Assembly: GCF_022760805.1 (NCBI RefSeq)
Contig: NZ_JAIVFL010000001.1
Span: 3,596,001-3,660,000, forward strand
Source: Candidatus Mycolicibacterium alkanivorans
Lineage (GTDB): Bacteria; Actinomycetota; Actinomycetes; Mycobacteriales; Mycobacteriaceae
Reading direction: 5' to 3'
DNA length: 64,000 bases
Shown here in pieces: positions 9,452 through 22,735 of this stretch. A model generated the notes under the pieces. The model saw nothing but the letters and a program-made list of their open reading frames with translations, did not search any database and was not told the origin of the DNA. Every line of letters starts with the position of its first letter. The first letter of the stretch is position 1. The position numbers and the translations under genes were made by a program.

Positions 9452-10189
9452 CTAGCGACTGGCCTTCTTGCGTTCGATGTCGGCCAGCGCCGCCGCCAGC
9501 TCGGCGCGCTGGGCAGCCGAGGTCTCCCAGGCCAGCTTGCGGTTCTTGACCACCTTGGCCGGTGAGCCGACGGCGATCGAGAAATCCGGGATGTCGCCCT
9601 TGACCACGGCATGCGCGCCCAGGACGCAGCCACGCCCGATGGTCGTCCCGCGCAGGATGGTGACCTTGGTGGCGATCCAGGTGTCCGGGCCGATGCGCAC
9701 CGGGCTCGTGATGATGCCCTGGTCCTTGATCGGCATCTCGATGTTGTCGATCCTGTGGTCGAAGTCGCACACGTAGCACCAGTCGGCCATCAGCGCGGAG
9801 TCACCCAACTCGATGTCCAGGTAGCAGTTGATGACGTTGTCGCGGCCGAGGACCACCTTGTCACCGAAACGCAGCGAGCCCTCGTGGGCGCGGATGGTGT
9901 TCTTGTCCCCGATGTGCACCCAGCGGCCGATCTCCAGCTGGGCCAGTTCCGGGGTTGCATGGATCTCGACGTTCTTTCCGAGGAACACCATGCCCCGGGT
10001 GATGATGTGCGGATTCTGCAGCTTGAACTTGAGCAGCCGCCAGTACCGCACCAGATACCACGGCGTGTACGCCCGGTTGGCAATGACCCATTTCAGCGAC
10101 GCCTTGGTGAGGAACTTGGCTTGACGCGGGTCGCGTAGCCGCGAGCCCCGCCAGCGCTTGTGGATCGGCGCACCCCACATCGTCGTCAT
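9452..10189 (-). CDS. Left-handed beta-helix acetyltransferase-like protein (Rv3034c-like)
   Basis: The 245-residue protein has a hexapeptide-repeat region (FGDKVVLGRDNVINC, LGDSALMADWCYV, RIGPDTWIATKVTILRG, IGRGCVLGAHAVVKGDI) and ends in the VGSPAKVVKNR signature typical of WbbJ/maltose-O-acetyltransferase type enzymes. It sits beside the MGLP genes, where an acyl or acetyl transfer to the polysaccharide has been proposed; that is an inference. ATG 10189 was chosen because upstream in-frame sequence lacks family similarity. Confidence 0.8.
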   Translation of the reverse strand: MTTMWGAPIHKRWRGSRLRDPRQAKFLTKASLKWVIANRAYTPWYLVRYWRLLKFKLQNPHIITRGMVFLGKNVEIHATPELAQLEIGRWVHIGDKNTIRAHEGSLRFGDKVVLGRDNVINCYLDIELGDSALMADWCYVCDFDHRIDNIEMPIKDQGIITSPVRIGPDTWIATKVTILRGTTIGRGCVLGAHAVVKGDIPDFSIAVGSPAKVVKNRKLAWETSAAQRAELAAALADIERKKASR

Positions 10190-10251
10190 GGCCTGAAAGC
10201 CTAACCGAGCACGGGCCCGCGTTACCCTCGCCTGTACTGTCACGTTCCGGA

Positions 10252-11553
10252 ATGGGAAGGACACGAGTGCTGCGGCGGTTGCTCGCGTTGGCGTCGACGA
10301 CGCTGGTCGTGAGCGCCTCGGCTGGATGCGCAAACACCGACTCCTGGGTGCAGTCCACCGCCGCGCAGAGCTGGTCCGCCCAGTACGCCGACGCCGCGAA
10401 CTCCAGTTACACGCCGACCGCCGGATCTGCGACGCTCAAACTGACGTGGAGCCGCTCGGTCAAGGGTGCGCTGGATGCCGCCGCCGCCCTCGGGGCGGGT
10501 AGCTACCTGGCCGTCAACGGCCAGACCGCCGGCGGCTGCTCGCTGATCGTGTGGGAGAACGACAACAACGGGCGCCAGCGCTGGTGCACCCGCATGGTGC
10601 TCGGCGGCGGCTTCGCCAGCCCGCTGTTCGACCAGTTCGACAACCTGTACATCGGCCAGCCCGGACTGATGCTGTCCTACCCTCCCACGCAGTGGGTGCG
10701 CTGGCGCGAGAACGTCATCGGAATGCCCACCACCACAAGGTTTCTCGGCGGTGGCGAGCTTCTCGTCATCACCCACCTCGGGCAGGTGCTGGTCTTCGAG
10801 TCCCATCGCGGCGTCGTGACGGGCGCCCCGATGGACCTGGTCGAAGGGCTGGACCCGACCGACTCCACCCGCGGCCTCGACGACTGCGCGCAGGCGCTAC
10901 CACGGTGCCCGGTCTCGGCCGCACCGGCGTTCTCCCCGGGGACGAACATGATCGTGGTCGGGGTGTGGCAGCCCGGAGCGAAGGCGTCGGTGCTCGTCGG
11001 CCTGCAGTACCACCCCGGGCAGACGCCGCTGCTCACCAAGGAGTGGACCAGCGAGGCGGTGGCCGCCGGTGTGCTCGCCGCACCGGTGCTCTCGCCCGAC
11101 GGCAAGACCGTGTATGTCAACGGCCGCGATCGTCGGCTGTGGGCGCTGAACGCCTCCGACGGGAAGGTGAAATGGTCTGCGCCGCTAGGCTTTCAGCCGC
11201 AGACGCCACCGTCGGTGTCGCCTTCGGGGTTGATCGTGGCCGGCAGCGGACCCGACACCCGCCTGGTCGCACTCAAAGACGCCGGCGATCACGGCGAGGC
11301 GGTGTGGCACCGCGACGACGTCTCGCCGCTGGCGACGGCCAGCCAGGCCGGCGCCGAGGTGGCCTACACCGTCGTCGCCGCGCCTTCTACCGGCTTGTCG
11401 CTGCTGGTGTTCGGCTTAGCCGACGGCCGTATCCTCAACAGCTACCCGCTGCCGTCGGCGGACGGCTATCCGGTGGGCGTGTCGGTGGGCCACGACCGAC
11501 GCGTGGTGATCACCACCAGCGCAGGCCAGGTCTACAGCTTCGAGCCGGTCTAA
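10252..11553 (+). CDS. PQQ-repeat beta-propeller lipoprotein (Rv3035-like)
   Basis: The 433-residue exported protein begins with an Arg-rich n-region and a hydrophobic stretch ending SASAGC, a possible lipobox with Cys at about residue 24. The mature part contains PQQ/WD-like blades, for example DGKTVYVNGRDRRLWALNASDGKVKW and GRILNSYPLPSADGYP. No enzymatic residues are recognisable. It is convergent with the Rv3036c homologue and leaves only 2 bp between stops. Confidence 0.75.
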   Translation: MGRTRVLRRLLALASTTLVVSASAGCANTDSWVQSTAAQSWSAQYADAANSSYTPTAGSATLKLTWSRSVKGALDAAAALGAGSYLAVNGQTAGGCSLIVWENDNNGRQRWCTRMVLGGGFASPLFDQFDNLYIGQPGLMLSYPPTQWVRWRENVIGMPTTTRFLGGGELLVITHLGQVLVFESHRGVVTGAPMDLVEGLDPTDSTRGLDDCAQALPRCPVSAAPAFSPGTNMIVVGVWQPGAKASVLVGLQYHPGQTPLLTKEWTSEAVAAGVLAAPVLSPDGKTVYVNGRDRRLWALNASDGKVKWSAPLGFQPQTPPSVSPSGLIVAGSGPDTRLVALKDAGDHGEAVWHRDDVSPLATASQAGAEVAYTVVAAPSTGLSLLVFGLADGRILNSYPLPSADGYPVGVSVGHDRRVVITTSAGQVYSFEPV

Positions 11554-11555
11554 GC

Positions 11556-12233
11556 TCAGAGTTGCAGCGGCGGAATGGCCGTTCGCGGCACCGCTGCCGA
11601 GGTGGCCCCGGCGTCGGACGGCAGCAGCTCGCCCTGGCCGAAGTAGAAGATCACCGCGTCGTCGGTGATGGCGAAGTTCTGGTAGTGCGACGGGTCCATT
11701 CCGTCGCCGGTTGAGATGGCTCCGGTGAAGCCGGTCTGACGTCTGAGTTCGCGTTGCACGATCGGGAAGATCGCCTCCAGTGGCTGGACGCCGGGGGCGA
11801 ACAGGGTGTCGAACGTGACCGGCTTGCGCTGGGCCAAATCGTAGGTGAACGCCTTGTACCAGGTCATCGGGTGCGCTCCCCCGACGTCCTGGAAGATCTT
11901 CAGCACCGCGCTCTGGGTCTGGGCGGAGCTCAATGTCTGTGAGGTGGCGTCCATTTCGTAGGGCAGGTTCCGCGAGTCCGGTTGGGCGACGTTGACGAAG
12001 CCGTCGCGGTTCTGCGTCAGGTAGTCGACGATGGCCTGCTCGTCGGGGTAGTCGGTGGGGAACCGCAGATCCATCGTGTAAGCGGGTTTCGTGACGCTGA
12101 CGTGGCAGACGTTGCCGGACTCGAGGGCCCCGCCCAGCGCCGCGCAGTCGTTCTGGGCGCTGGCCACGACAATGGTGGGTCCACCGATCAGGGCACCCGC
12201 GGCCAGCAGTGCGGCCAGGCTAAACGTGCGCAT
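11556..12233 (-). CDS. Secreted DUF3298/TB22.2-like protein (Rv3036c-like)
   Basis: The 225-residue protein starts at ATG 12233 with a signal peptide (MRTFSLAALLAAGALIGG, cleavage probably after VASA). The mature region has TMDLRFPTDYPDEQAIVDYL, PVTFDTLFAPG and NFAITDDAVIFYFGQGELLPS, the pattern of the RsiV/DUF3298 fold. The M. tuberculosis homologue is the secreted antigen TB22.2, for which esterase activity has been reported. No clear catalytic triad can be assigned from sequence alone. Confidence 0.75.
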   Translation of the reverse strand: MRTFSLAALLAAGALIGGPTIVVASAQNDCAALGGALESGNVCHVSVTKPAYTMDLRFPTDYPDEQAIVDYLTQNRDGFVNVAQPDSRNLPYEMDATSQTLSSAQTQSAVLKIFQDVGGAHPMTWYKAFTYDLAQRKPVTFDTLFAPGVQPLEAIFPIVQRELRRQTGFTGAISTGDGMDPSHYQNFAITDDAVIFYFGQGELLPSDAGATSAAVPRTAIPPLQL

Positions 12234-12292
12234 TCTTCGACGTTCCTCGCACTCGGGACGGCCCCGGCGCCGTCGCCGCCAGCGTACCCGCG

Positions 12293-13534
12293 CTACGAGC
12301 CGACGGAGGCCCGGCACAGAAACGCCACGGTCCGCTCGCCTGCTCCGGATCCGATCCGGGTGATCACCAACGATAGCGGGATGTTACCGCTGGGACGAAG
12401 CCGATGGCGCAGCGCATCGGGGTCGACGTCGACACCGCGGACCAGGATCTCCAGCGCGCCGCAGTCCTGTGCCGAAAGTGCTTGGCGCAGTGTCTTTTCC
12501 CGCAGCGGCAGTTGCTCGATGACCTCAAACCCGCGCACGCCGGCCGGCAGCTTGTCACCGGTGAGGTAGGCGATGTCGGGGTCGAGCTGCCACAGTCCGT
12601 GCCGAGCGCCGTAGTGCCGGACCAGACCGGCCCGCACGATCGCGCCGTCCGGGTCGATGATCCAGCGCCCCGGCAGCCCTGTCGGGCAGTCGTCAGGATC
12701 GGCGTCGGTCACCACCTCGGCACGGTCGAGCACGCACGCCCGACGGCGCACCCCCGGTACGGCCAGCGGTGCCGCCCACAGGCAGGCTTCGCGCACCGAT
12801 CCGCCCGCCGAGGTCACCTCGATCTCGCCGTCGAACCCCAGCCTGCGCACCGCGTCGAAGTCGATGCCGGGCGCGCATTTGATGACCGTGGCGCGCCCGC
12901 GGTAAATCTCGATCAGTGCGTCCAGCGGCGGGGTGTAGGCGCGCGGGTCGAACCGGCGCCGCCCACCGCTGCGACGGGCCGGGTCGAGCAGCACGACGGC
13001 GTCGCGGCTGACCGGACGCAGCGCGTCCGCGCGGCACAGCGCCACGTCGGGCAGGTTGTGCCGGGCCATCGCCAGCCGCACCTCGTCGAGATCGCTGCCC
13101 ATGACGAAGGCCGCGGTCGAGCGCAACGCGGCCAGTTCCGTGCCGATCGAACAGGTGGCATCGTGCACCGAGGCACCGGCCAGCCGGGCGGCCCGGTGTG
13201 CCGCCACCGGCGCGGCGGTGGCCTGCTGCAGCGCCTCGTCGGTGAACAACCAGCCCGAGACGTCGGCCAGCCCGGCGAGCTTGGGGGCCGCTTTGCGCCG
13301 CAGCAGAGTGGTCTCGATCAGCGCGGTGCTGCGCCCGGCGTAGCGGGACCGGATGGCGGCGACGTCGGCGACCCGGCTCGCATCGGTCAACGGGCAGCGG
13401 GCGACCTCGTCGAGCGCGGCGGCCCCGGCGTCACTGGTCAGGTAGGCGACGTCATCGCGCCCGAACGTCAGGACGGCTTGACCCCGGTGATCATCACATT
13501 GTAATACCAGCCCTTGGGCACCACGCGCCGCCAC
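12293..13534 (-). CDS. THUMP-like SAM-dependent methyltransferase domain protein (Rv3037c-like)
   Basis: The frame gives up to 413 residues. It has a methyltransferase core (VHDATCSIGTELAALRS as motif I, GSDLDEVRL, then DAVVLLDPARRSGGRR with the DPAR catalytic-loop form of RNA or DNA methyltransferases) and a C-terminal THUMP-like region (GFEVIEQLPLREKTLRQAL). The 5' end is uncertain: the frame overlaps the preceding gene by 67 bp, and no good ATG or GTG lies near that gene's stop, so the protein may begin near TFGRDDVAYLT (about 13465) from a rare start codon. It has been suggested as an MGLP methyltransferase; its DPAR motif fits RNA modification at least as well. Confidence 0.7.
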   Translation of the reverse strand: MAARGAQGLVLQCDDHRGQAVLTFGRDDVAYLTSDAGAAALDEVARCPLTDASRVADVAAIRSRYAGRSTALIETTLLRRKAAPKLAGLADVSGWLFTDEALQQATAAPVAAHRAARLAGASVHDATCSIGTELAALRSTAAFVMGSDLDEVRLAMARHNLPDVALCRADALRPVSRDAVVLLDPARRSGGRRRFDPRAYTPPLDALIEIYRGRATVIKCAPGIDFDAVRRLGFDGEIEVTSAGGSVREACLWAAPLAVPGVRRRACVLDRAEVVTDADPDDCPTGLPGRWIIDPDGAIVRAGLVRHYGARHGLWQLDPDIAYLTGDKLPAGVRGFEVIEQLPLREKTLRQALSAQDCGALEILVRGVDVDPDALRHRLRPSGNIPLSLVITRIGSGAGERTVAFLCRASVGS

Positions 13535-14454
13535 ACGTTGTCGTCGACCCAGCTCAGCCCGATCCAGCTGTTGAAGGCGAACTTGGCCCAGGTCCAGCCG
13601 AGCTTGCCCGGGGGCACCATGGCCTCGACCGTGCGCAGCGGCCAGCCCAGCATCGCGGCGGTGAACTCCGTTGTCGCCGTGGACACTTCGACCGCACCCG
13701 CGTTGCTGGCCATCCGTTCGAGGTCAGCCGGATCGAAGGTGTGCAGGTCCACGACGGCCTCCAGGGCCGCCGCGCGCGAGGATTCGTCGAGCTCGGCCTG
13801 CGGGCGCCGCCAGCCCTGCAGCCCGGGCAGCTTGGTGACGTTGGTGGCCACCCGCCAGGTCAGTGTCGACAGTGAGCGGGCGTAGGTGTTGCCCACCGTG
13901 GTCGGCTCACCGGCGAACACGAACCGCCCGCCCGGCTTGAGCACCCGGACCACTTCGCTCAGCGACTTCTCCACGTCGGGGATGTGATGCAGCACGGCAT
14001 GGCCGACGACGAGGTCGAAGGTGTCGTCGTCGTACGGGATGCCCTCGGCGTCGGCGACTCGGCCGTCGATGTCCAGATCCAGGTTCTGGCCGTTGCGGGT
14101 GGCGACCTCGACCATGCCCGGCGACAGGTCGGTCACCGAGCCCTGGCGCGCCACCCCGGCCTGGATGAGGTTCAGCAGGAAGAAGCCGCTGCCGCAGCCG
14201 AGCTCCAGCGCCCGTTCGTAGGGCAGTTCACGCAGCTCCTCGGGCGGCACGGTGGCGTCGAACAGGTCGCGGGCGTAGTCCACGCAGCGCTTGTCGTAGG
14301 AGATCGACCATTTGTCGTCGTAGGACTCGGCCTCCCAGTCGTGATAGAGGATCTGGGCCAGCTTGCTGTCCTGGAGCGCGGCCTCGACCTGTTCCGCGGT
14401 GGCGTGCGAGGTCGGCGCGGGATAGCCGGCGACGTCGGAATCAACATCGGTCAT
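13468..14454 (-). CDS. Class I SAM-dependent methyltransferase (Rv3038c-like)
   Basis: The 328-residue protein shows SAM motif I ALELGCGSGFFLLNL, VTDLSPGMVEVA, then DLVVGHAVLHHIPDVEKSL and LKPGGRFVFAGEP, as in UbiE/COQ5-type enzymes. ATG 14454 gives MTDVDSDVAGYPAP, and upstream in-frame sequence lacks similarity. The C-terminal 110 residues carry WTWAKFAFNSWIGLSW. Substrate is unknown. It overlaps the downstream methyltransferase frame, so the two are probably co-expressed. Confidence 0.78.
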   Translation of the reverse strand: MTDVDSDVAGYPAPTSHATAEQVEAALQDSKLAQILYHDWEAESYDDKWSISYDKRCVDYARDLFDATVPPEELRELPYERALELGCGSGFFLLNLIQAGVARQGSVTDLSPGMVEVATRNGQNLDLDIDGRVADAEGIPYDDDTFDLVVGHAVLHHIPDVEKSLSEVVRVLKPGGRFVFAGEPTTVGNTYARSLSTLTWRVATNVTKLPGLQGWRRPQAELDESSRAAALEAVVDLHTFDPADLERMASNAGAVEVSTATTEFTAAMLGWPLRTVEAMVPPGKLGWTWAKFAFNSWIGLSWVDDNVWRRVVPKGWYYNVMITGVKPS

Positions 14455-14464
14455 GCAGGGCAGC

Positions 14465-15181
14465 CTAACTCCCGTCACCGGCGGTGAAGACCTCGCCGTA
14501 GCGTTCTGCCTGCTCATCGGGCCCCAGACGGCCGTCGATGAGGGCTTTGGCACCTGCCAGCGCTGCCGGGGAGGTGTCGACGAAGCGTCCCGCCCACGCC
14601 GCCGCGGCGTCGAAGACGTCGTCCGGGGCCACCAGCTCGTCGACCAAACCCAGGCTCAGTGCCTCCTTGGCGCCGACGAAGCGTCCGCTGAAGGCCAGTT
14701 CCTTCGCGCGGGACACGCCGATCGCCCGGGCCAGCCGCTCGCAACCGCCGCCACCGGGCACCAGCCCGGCGAGGATCTCGGTCGCCCCGACCTTCACGTT
14801 GTCTCCACTGATGCGCCAGTCGGCGGCCAGGGCCAGGCTCAGCCCACTGCCCAGCGCGTACCCGGTGACCGCCGCGACGGTGGGTTTGGGAATGGCGGCT
14901 ACGGCGTCGAGCGCCTCACGGCGGACCCGGTCGGCGGTGACGGCTTCCTCGCGGTTGAGCGTGCGCAGCTCGGGGACGTCGTCGCCGGCCGAGAAGATCT
15001 CGTGGCCGCCGAACAGGATGACGGCGGCGATGTCGGTGCGCTCGGCCACCTCCGCGGCGGCGAAGACCAGTTCGCGGTGGGCCTGCCGGGTCAGCGCGTT
15101 GGTGGGCATCCGGGTGATGAGCACAATCCCCACGCCCGGGTACTGCTCACCGACATGGACGCTGACGAACTCGCGCACCAC
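14465..15181 (-). CDS. echA17: Enoyl-CoA hydratase/isomerase family protein (EchA17-like)
   Basis: The 238-residue crotonase-fold protein shows [21 protein letters not shown] (oxyanion-hole region 1), [21 protein letters not shown] (second oxyanion Gly) and [14 protein letters not shown]. The general-acid position after PGGG is CE, compatible with hydratase activity. A GTG start at 15181 or the next GTG at 15178 are both possible. It is in Rv3039c position, next to the Nudix gene, whose stop it abuts. Confidence 0.82.
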   Translation of the reverse strand: MVREFVSVHVGEQYPGVGIVLITRMPTNALTRQAHRELVFAAAEVAERTDIAAVILFGGHEIFSAGDDVPELRTLNREEAVTADRVRREALDAVAAIPKPTVAAVTGYALGSGLSLALAADWRISGDNVKVGATEILAGLVPGGGGCERLARAIGVSRAKELAFSGRFVGAKEALSLGLVDELVAPDDVFDAAAAWAGRFVDTSPAALAGAKALIDGRLGPDEQAERYGEVFTAGDGS

Positions 15182-16003
15182 TCACGCCTCGCCGTAGCCG
15201 AGTGGGGCTCGGCGGTTGCGCACGGCGTTGTAGCGATCGCTGTCGAAGAATTCGATCTCCCACTTGCCGCCCTGCACAGCAAGATTAGGTTGAACCGCGA
15301 CGATCTTGTGTTCCAGCGCCAACACCTCGTCGACGGTGCGGCCGGCCAGCGAGTCGAGTTGGGTCCAGGTCGGCGGAAGCAGGAACGACCGGCCTTCGGC
15401 GAAGTCCTCGATCGCCGCCTCCGGGCTGCTCCAGGCGGCGTGGTCGGATTCGGTGTTCTGACCGTCGGCGCGCTGTCCGCGCGGCAGCGCCCCGACGAAG
15501 AAGTAGGTGTCGTAGCGGCGGGTGCGCTCCTCCTCGGGGGTCACCCAGTTGGCCCACGGCCGCAGCAGGTCGGAGCGCAACACCAGCTTCTCCCGGCGCA
15601 GGAAGTCGGAGAACGACAGGCTGCGGTCGACGAGCGCCGCGCGCTCGGGGTGGTAGATCGACACGTCGGCGACGATGCCGTCCGGGTCGTCGGCCGGCCC
15701 CGCGAACAGCACACCGGACTCCTCGAAGGTCTCCCGGGCGGCCGCGCACACCAGAGCCTCGGCCAGATCCGGTTCGACGCCGAACCTCTCGGCCCACCAA
15801 TGCGGGCCCGGGCCGTGCCAGCCGATGTCGGCGTTGCGGTCGCGGTCGTCGACACCACCGCCGGGGAACACCATCACTCCGGCGGCGAACTCCATGGCGC
15901 TGTGCCGGCGCATGAGGAACACCGAGATGCCCGACGGGGTGTCGCGGACGAGCATCACCGTCGCCGCCGGACGCACCGGCAGCGGCTCGGGCTTGTCAGT
16001 CAT
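15182..16003 (-). CDS. Nudix hydrolase (Rv3040c-like)
   Basis: The 273-residue protein hydrolyses a nucleoside-diphosphate-linked compound. The Nudix box is visible as GGGVDDRD, then AARETFEESGVLF (REXXEEXG core). A long insertion before the box (IGWHGPGPHWWAERFGVEPD) is typical of the Rv3040c/NUDT7-like CoA or ADP-ribose type. ATG 16003 (MTDKPEPLPVRPAATVMLVRD) overlaps the upstream ABC ATPase gene by ATGA. Confidence 0.85.
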   Translation of the reverse strand: MTDKPEPLPVRPAATVMLVRDTPSGISVFLMRRHSAMEFAAGVMVFPGGGVDDRDRNADIGWHGPGPHWWAERFGVEPDLAEALVCAAARETFEESGVLFAGPADDPDGIVADVSIYHPERAALVDRSLSFSDFLRREKLVLRSDLLRPWANWVTPEEERTRRYDTYFFVGALPRGQRADGQNTESDHAAWSSPEAAIEDFAEGRSFLLPPTWTQLDSLAGRTVDEVLALEHKIVAVQPNLAVQGGKWEIEFFDSDRYNAVRNRRAPLGYGEA

Positions 16004-16857
16004 GAACGCCTCCTGTGCGCCGCGCGAGTGCGGACCCGCCGGGCGAAGTAGCGGCCGTCGATGGTGTCCAGGGCGATCGACTGTCCGAACGCCGCGGACA
16101 GGTTCTCGGCGGTCAGCGTGTCCTGCAGCAGGCCCGCCGCCACCACCTGGCCCTCGGAGAGCATCAGGCAGTGGCTGAAGCCGGGCGGGATCTCCTCGAC
16201 GTGGTGGGTGACCAGGACCAGCGCCGGCGAGTCCGGGTCGGCGGCCAGGTCGGCCAGCCGGGCGACGAGTTCCTCGCGGCCGCCGAGGTCAAGTCCGGCG
16301 GCGGGTTCGTCGAGCAGCAGCAGCTCCGGGTCGGTCATCAGCGACCGGGCGATCAGCACGCGCTTGCGCTCTCCTTCGGACAGCGTGCCGTAGACCCGTT
16401 CGGCCAGGTGTTCGGCGCCCACGCTCTCCAGCATCTCGACGGCTTGGGCGTAGTCGACGTCCTCGTAGTTCTCCCGCCAGCGCCCGAGCACGGCATAACC
16501 AGCCGAAACCACCAGGTCGCGCACCACCTCGTTGTCGGGCACCCGCTGGGACAGCGCCGAACTGCTCAACCCCACCCGCTGGCGAAGCTCAGCCATGTCG
16601 ACGCGCCCGAGGCGCTCGCCGAGCACATAGGCCGTTCCCGAGGAGGGGTGCTCCATCGCGGCGGCGATCCGGAGCAGCGACGTCTTGCCGGCCCCGTTCG
16701 GCCCGATCACCACCCAGCGTTCGTCGAGTTCGACCTGCCAGGTTACGGGTCCGACCAGGACACGGCCCCCGCGGCGCAGCGATACTTTCCGGAAGTCGAT
16801 CAGGAGGTCGGGGTCGACCGCGGCGGCATAGTCGGACACTGCACCATCGTGCCGCAT
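16000..16857 (-). CDS. ABC transporter ATP-binding protein (Rv3041c-like)
   Basis: The ATPase of 285 residues has Walker A GPNGAGKTSLLR, signature LSEGERKRVLIAR, Walker B LLLLDEPAAGLDLGG, and the His switch in VLVTHHVEEIP. No permease gene adjoins it, so it may be a soluble ABC-F-like or orphan subunit, though it has only one nucleotide-binding domain. Start choice is ATG 16857 (MRHDGAV) or GTG 16839; both precede DPDLLIDFRKVSL. Confidence 0.82.
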   Translation of the reverse strand: MRHDGAVSDYAAAVDPDLLIDFRKVSLRRGGRVLVGPVTWQVELDERWVVIGPNGAGKTSLLRIAAAMEHPSSGTAYVLGERLGRVDMAELRQRVGLSSSALSQRVPDNEVVRDLVVSAGYAVLGRWRENYEDVDYAQAVEMLESVGAEHLAERVYGTLSEGERKRVLIARSLMTDPELLLLDEPAAGLDLGGREELVARLADLAADPDSPALVLVTHHVEEIPPGFSHCLMLSEGQVVAAGLLQDTLTAENLSAAFGQSIALDTIDGRYFARRVRTRAAHRRRS

Positions 16858-16928
16858 TCGGGCGCCGCAGCGGTGCCGGGGTCGGCGTGGCGTCAATCGC
16901 CGACGCGGTGGGCCCGATGGCACCCCCG

Positions 16929-19927
<2,999 letters not shown>

Positions 19928-20045
19928 CGGTCCTCCCAAACAAATAGCACCCCGGATAGCACCCCGAGAACGTGTAGACGATCCTATCCCCACCGCGGCC
20001 AGGATGGCGGGTGGGTCCTACATTGCGTCGTAATACCGTCACAAC

Positions 20046-21197
20046 GTGCTCGACCGCAGCTCAGCGGGCCGGCTCGCGGCAAGTGTTACGGTCGGCGGCG
20101 TGCTGGTGCGCGGTATCCGTCCGGGTGTGGTGATGTCCGCGGCCGCGGTCTTCACCGCGGCCGGCGTGACCTTCGCCAGCGGCTGCTCGGGACCACCGGA
20201 ACCGGCGAGACCCGCGGCCAGCCGCAGCGTCGTGACCAGCACCACCAAGATCGCCGGGGCCGGTGTGCTGGGCAATCAGCGCCGCCCCGACGAGTCGTGT
20301 GCCCCCGGGCCGGCCCGGCTGGATCCGGCTCCCCCGCCCCTGGTGCGCCACGGCGCCGGACAAACCGCGGTGGTGGCCGACCCGCAACGCGTCGTCGTGC
20401 TCGCCGGCGACGAGCTCGACGCGCTGTGCGCGCTGGGCCTGCAGTCCCGGATCGTGGCTGCCGCCCTGCCGGATGGCTCGCCCGGCCAGCCGTCCTACCT
20501 CGGCACGGTCATCCACGATGTGCCCGGCGCCGGTACCCGAAGCGCGCCGGACATCGCCGCCATCGCCGCGGCCAAGCCGGACCTGATCCTGGGCTCGGCG
20601 GCGCTGACACCGCAGGATTACCCGCAGTTGTCGGCCATCGCGCCGACGGTGTTCACCGACGCTCCCGGCGCTAACTGGCAGGACAACCTGCGAGCCATCG
20701 GCGCGGCGACCGGCCGTGCGGAGGCCACCGGCGATCTGATCGCAGGATTCGCCGACAAGGCGCGCCAGACGGGCATTGCCACCGATGCGCCGCACTTCCA
20801 GGCCTCCGTCGTGCAGTTCACCGATACCGCGATGCGGGTCTGGGGGGCGGAGAACTTCCCGGCCAGTGTGCTTGCTGCAGTCGGGGTGGATCGCCCTGCG
20901 GCGCAACGGTTTACCGACAAGCCCTATGTGGAGATCGGTATCTCCGACGCCGATCTGGACCGCGCAGCCGACTTCTCGGCCGCCGACGGCGACATCCTCT
21001 ATCTGTCGTTCGCCTCGCAGGCCGCCAAGGACCGTGCCCCGAAAGTGCTCGAAAGCGCGGCCTGGCGCAAGTTGTCGGCCAACCGGGACAACCGGGTGTT
21101 CATCGTCAACAACGAGGTGTGGCAATCCGGGCAGGGCGTGATCGCCGCGCGCGGAATTCTCGACGACCTGCGGTGGCTGAACGCCCCGATCAACTGA
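20046..21197 (+). CDS. fecB: FecB-like periplasmic siderophore/metal-binding lipoprotein
   Basis: Class III substrate-binding protein (PF01497 type) anchored by a lipobox: hydrophobic AAAVFTAAGVTFASGC. The mature part has RVVVLAGDELDALCALGLQSRIV, LGTVIHDVPGAGTRSAPDIAAIAAAKPDLIL and ends DNRVFIVNNEVWQ, all matching Rv3044. The GTG at 20046 gives 383 residues; GTG 20100 gives 365 and a shorter signal peptide. Neither has a Shine-Dalgarno sequence, so the start is open. No permease is near. Confidence 0.9.
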   Translation: MLDRSSAGRLAASVTVGGVLVRGIRPGVVMSAAAVFTAAGVTFASGCSGPPEPARPAASRSVVTSTTKIAGAGVLGNQRRPDESCAPGPARLDPAPPPLVRHGAGQTAVVADPQRVVVLAGDELDALCALGLQSRIVAAALPDGSPGQPSYLGTVIHDVPGAGTRSAPDIAAIAAAKPDLILGSAALTPQDYPQLSAIAPTVFTDAPGANWQDNLRAIGAATGRAEATGDLIAGFADKARQTGIATDAPHFQASVVQFTDTAMRVWGAENFPASVLAAVGVDRPAAQRFTDKPYVEIGISDADLDRAADFSAADGDILYLSFASQAAKDRAPKVLESAAWRKLSANRDNRVFIVNNEVWQSGQGVIAARGILDDLRWLNAPIN

Positions 21198-21213
21198 CAG
21201 TGCATACCTGCAC

Positions 21214-21219
21214 TAGCGT
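21214..21219 (+). promoter_or_regulatory. -10 element for a leaderless yciI mRNA
   Basis: TAGCGT fits TANNNT and ends 7 nt before the GTG at 21227. There is no Shine-Dalgarno sequence, so a leaderless transcript beginning at the GTG is likely. Confidence 0.45.
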
Positions 21220-21226
21220 CACCTGT

Positions 21227-21502
21227 GTGTTCCATGTGCTGACGATCGTTTATGAGAAGCCGCTCGACGTCATCGACCAGACCCGGCCTGCGCATCTGGC
21301 GTGGCTCAACGATGAGGTCGCTGCCGGTCGCATCCTGCTCGCCGGCCGCCGGGAGTCCGGCGCGGGCGGCGTGCTGATCACCGGCGACATCAGCGCCGAA
21401 GAAGCCCAGGACATCATCGACCGCGATCCCTACACGCTGGCCGGCGTCGTGAGCTACCAGCGCCTGTCCTTCAACGGCGGGATCCGCGCTCCCGGGCTGT
21501 GA
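21227..21502 (+). CDS. YciI-family protein
   Basis: The 91-residue protein of the YCII fold (dimeric alpha-beta barrel) starts at GTG 21227: MFHVLTIVYEKPLDVID. The conserved His-Asp pair is represented by RPAHLAWL and the D of DISAEEAQDII, followed by DPYTLAGVVSYQ, the family DPF/DPY motif. Function is not known precisely; homologues are small, sometimes dehydrochlorinase-like enzymes. It lies alone downstream of fecB and converges on nrdF2. Confidence 0.75.
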   Translation: MFHVLTIVYEKPLDVIDQTRPAHLAWLNDEVAAGRILLAGRRESGAGGVLITGDISAEEAQDIIDRDPYTLAGVVSYQRLSFNGGIRAPGL

Positions 21503-21584
21503 ATTCGAGCGAGCCGAGTGGGGCAGTGCGCGCCCACCCCCCGTGGGTTGATTCACGCCGCTATGGGCGCACCGGAGTCGACGG

Positions 21585-22571
<987 letters not shown>

Positions 22572-22609
22572 TCACCACGATGTATGCCCGTTTCCGGCTG
22601 ACCACCGAA

Positions 22610-22657
22610 ACACTACCCCTGGGGTCTGACAACACGCTGCAACACAACAAGTTGTGT
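22610..22657 (-). promoter_or_regulatory. Twin NrdR boxes upstream of nrdF2
   Basis: Two 16-bp boxes lie upstream of nrdF2: 22610-22625 (ACACTACCCCTGGGGT) and 22642-22657 (ACACAACAAGTTGTGT, a perfect palindrome apart from the two central A). Both keep the ACAC...G.GT ends of the NrdR consensus, and their starts are 32 bp apart, about three helical turns, the usual spacing. They should mediate repression by NrdR with ATP/dATP. Confidence 0.75.
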
Positions 22658-22735
22658 TTTTCCGAGCTCGAAAACACAGGTCCCCCGCGGGTCGCGAACC
22701 GCGTCGGCGTGTCGGGTGGCCCCGAAACCTGGGCC

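Noticed and set aside
20019..20036. Promoter elements TACATT and TAATAC before fecB as proof of start at 20046
   Set aside because: Both fit only partly, and the shorter signal peptide from 20100 is as good; the start was left open.
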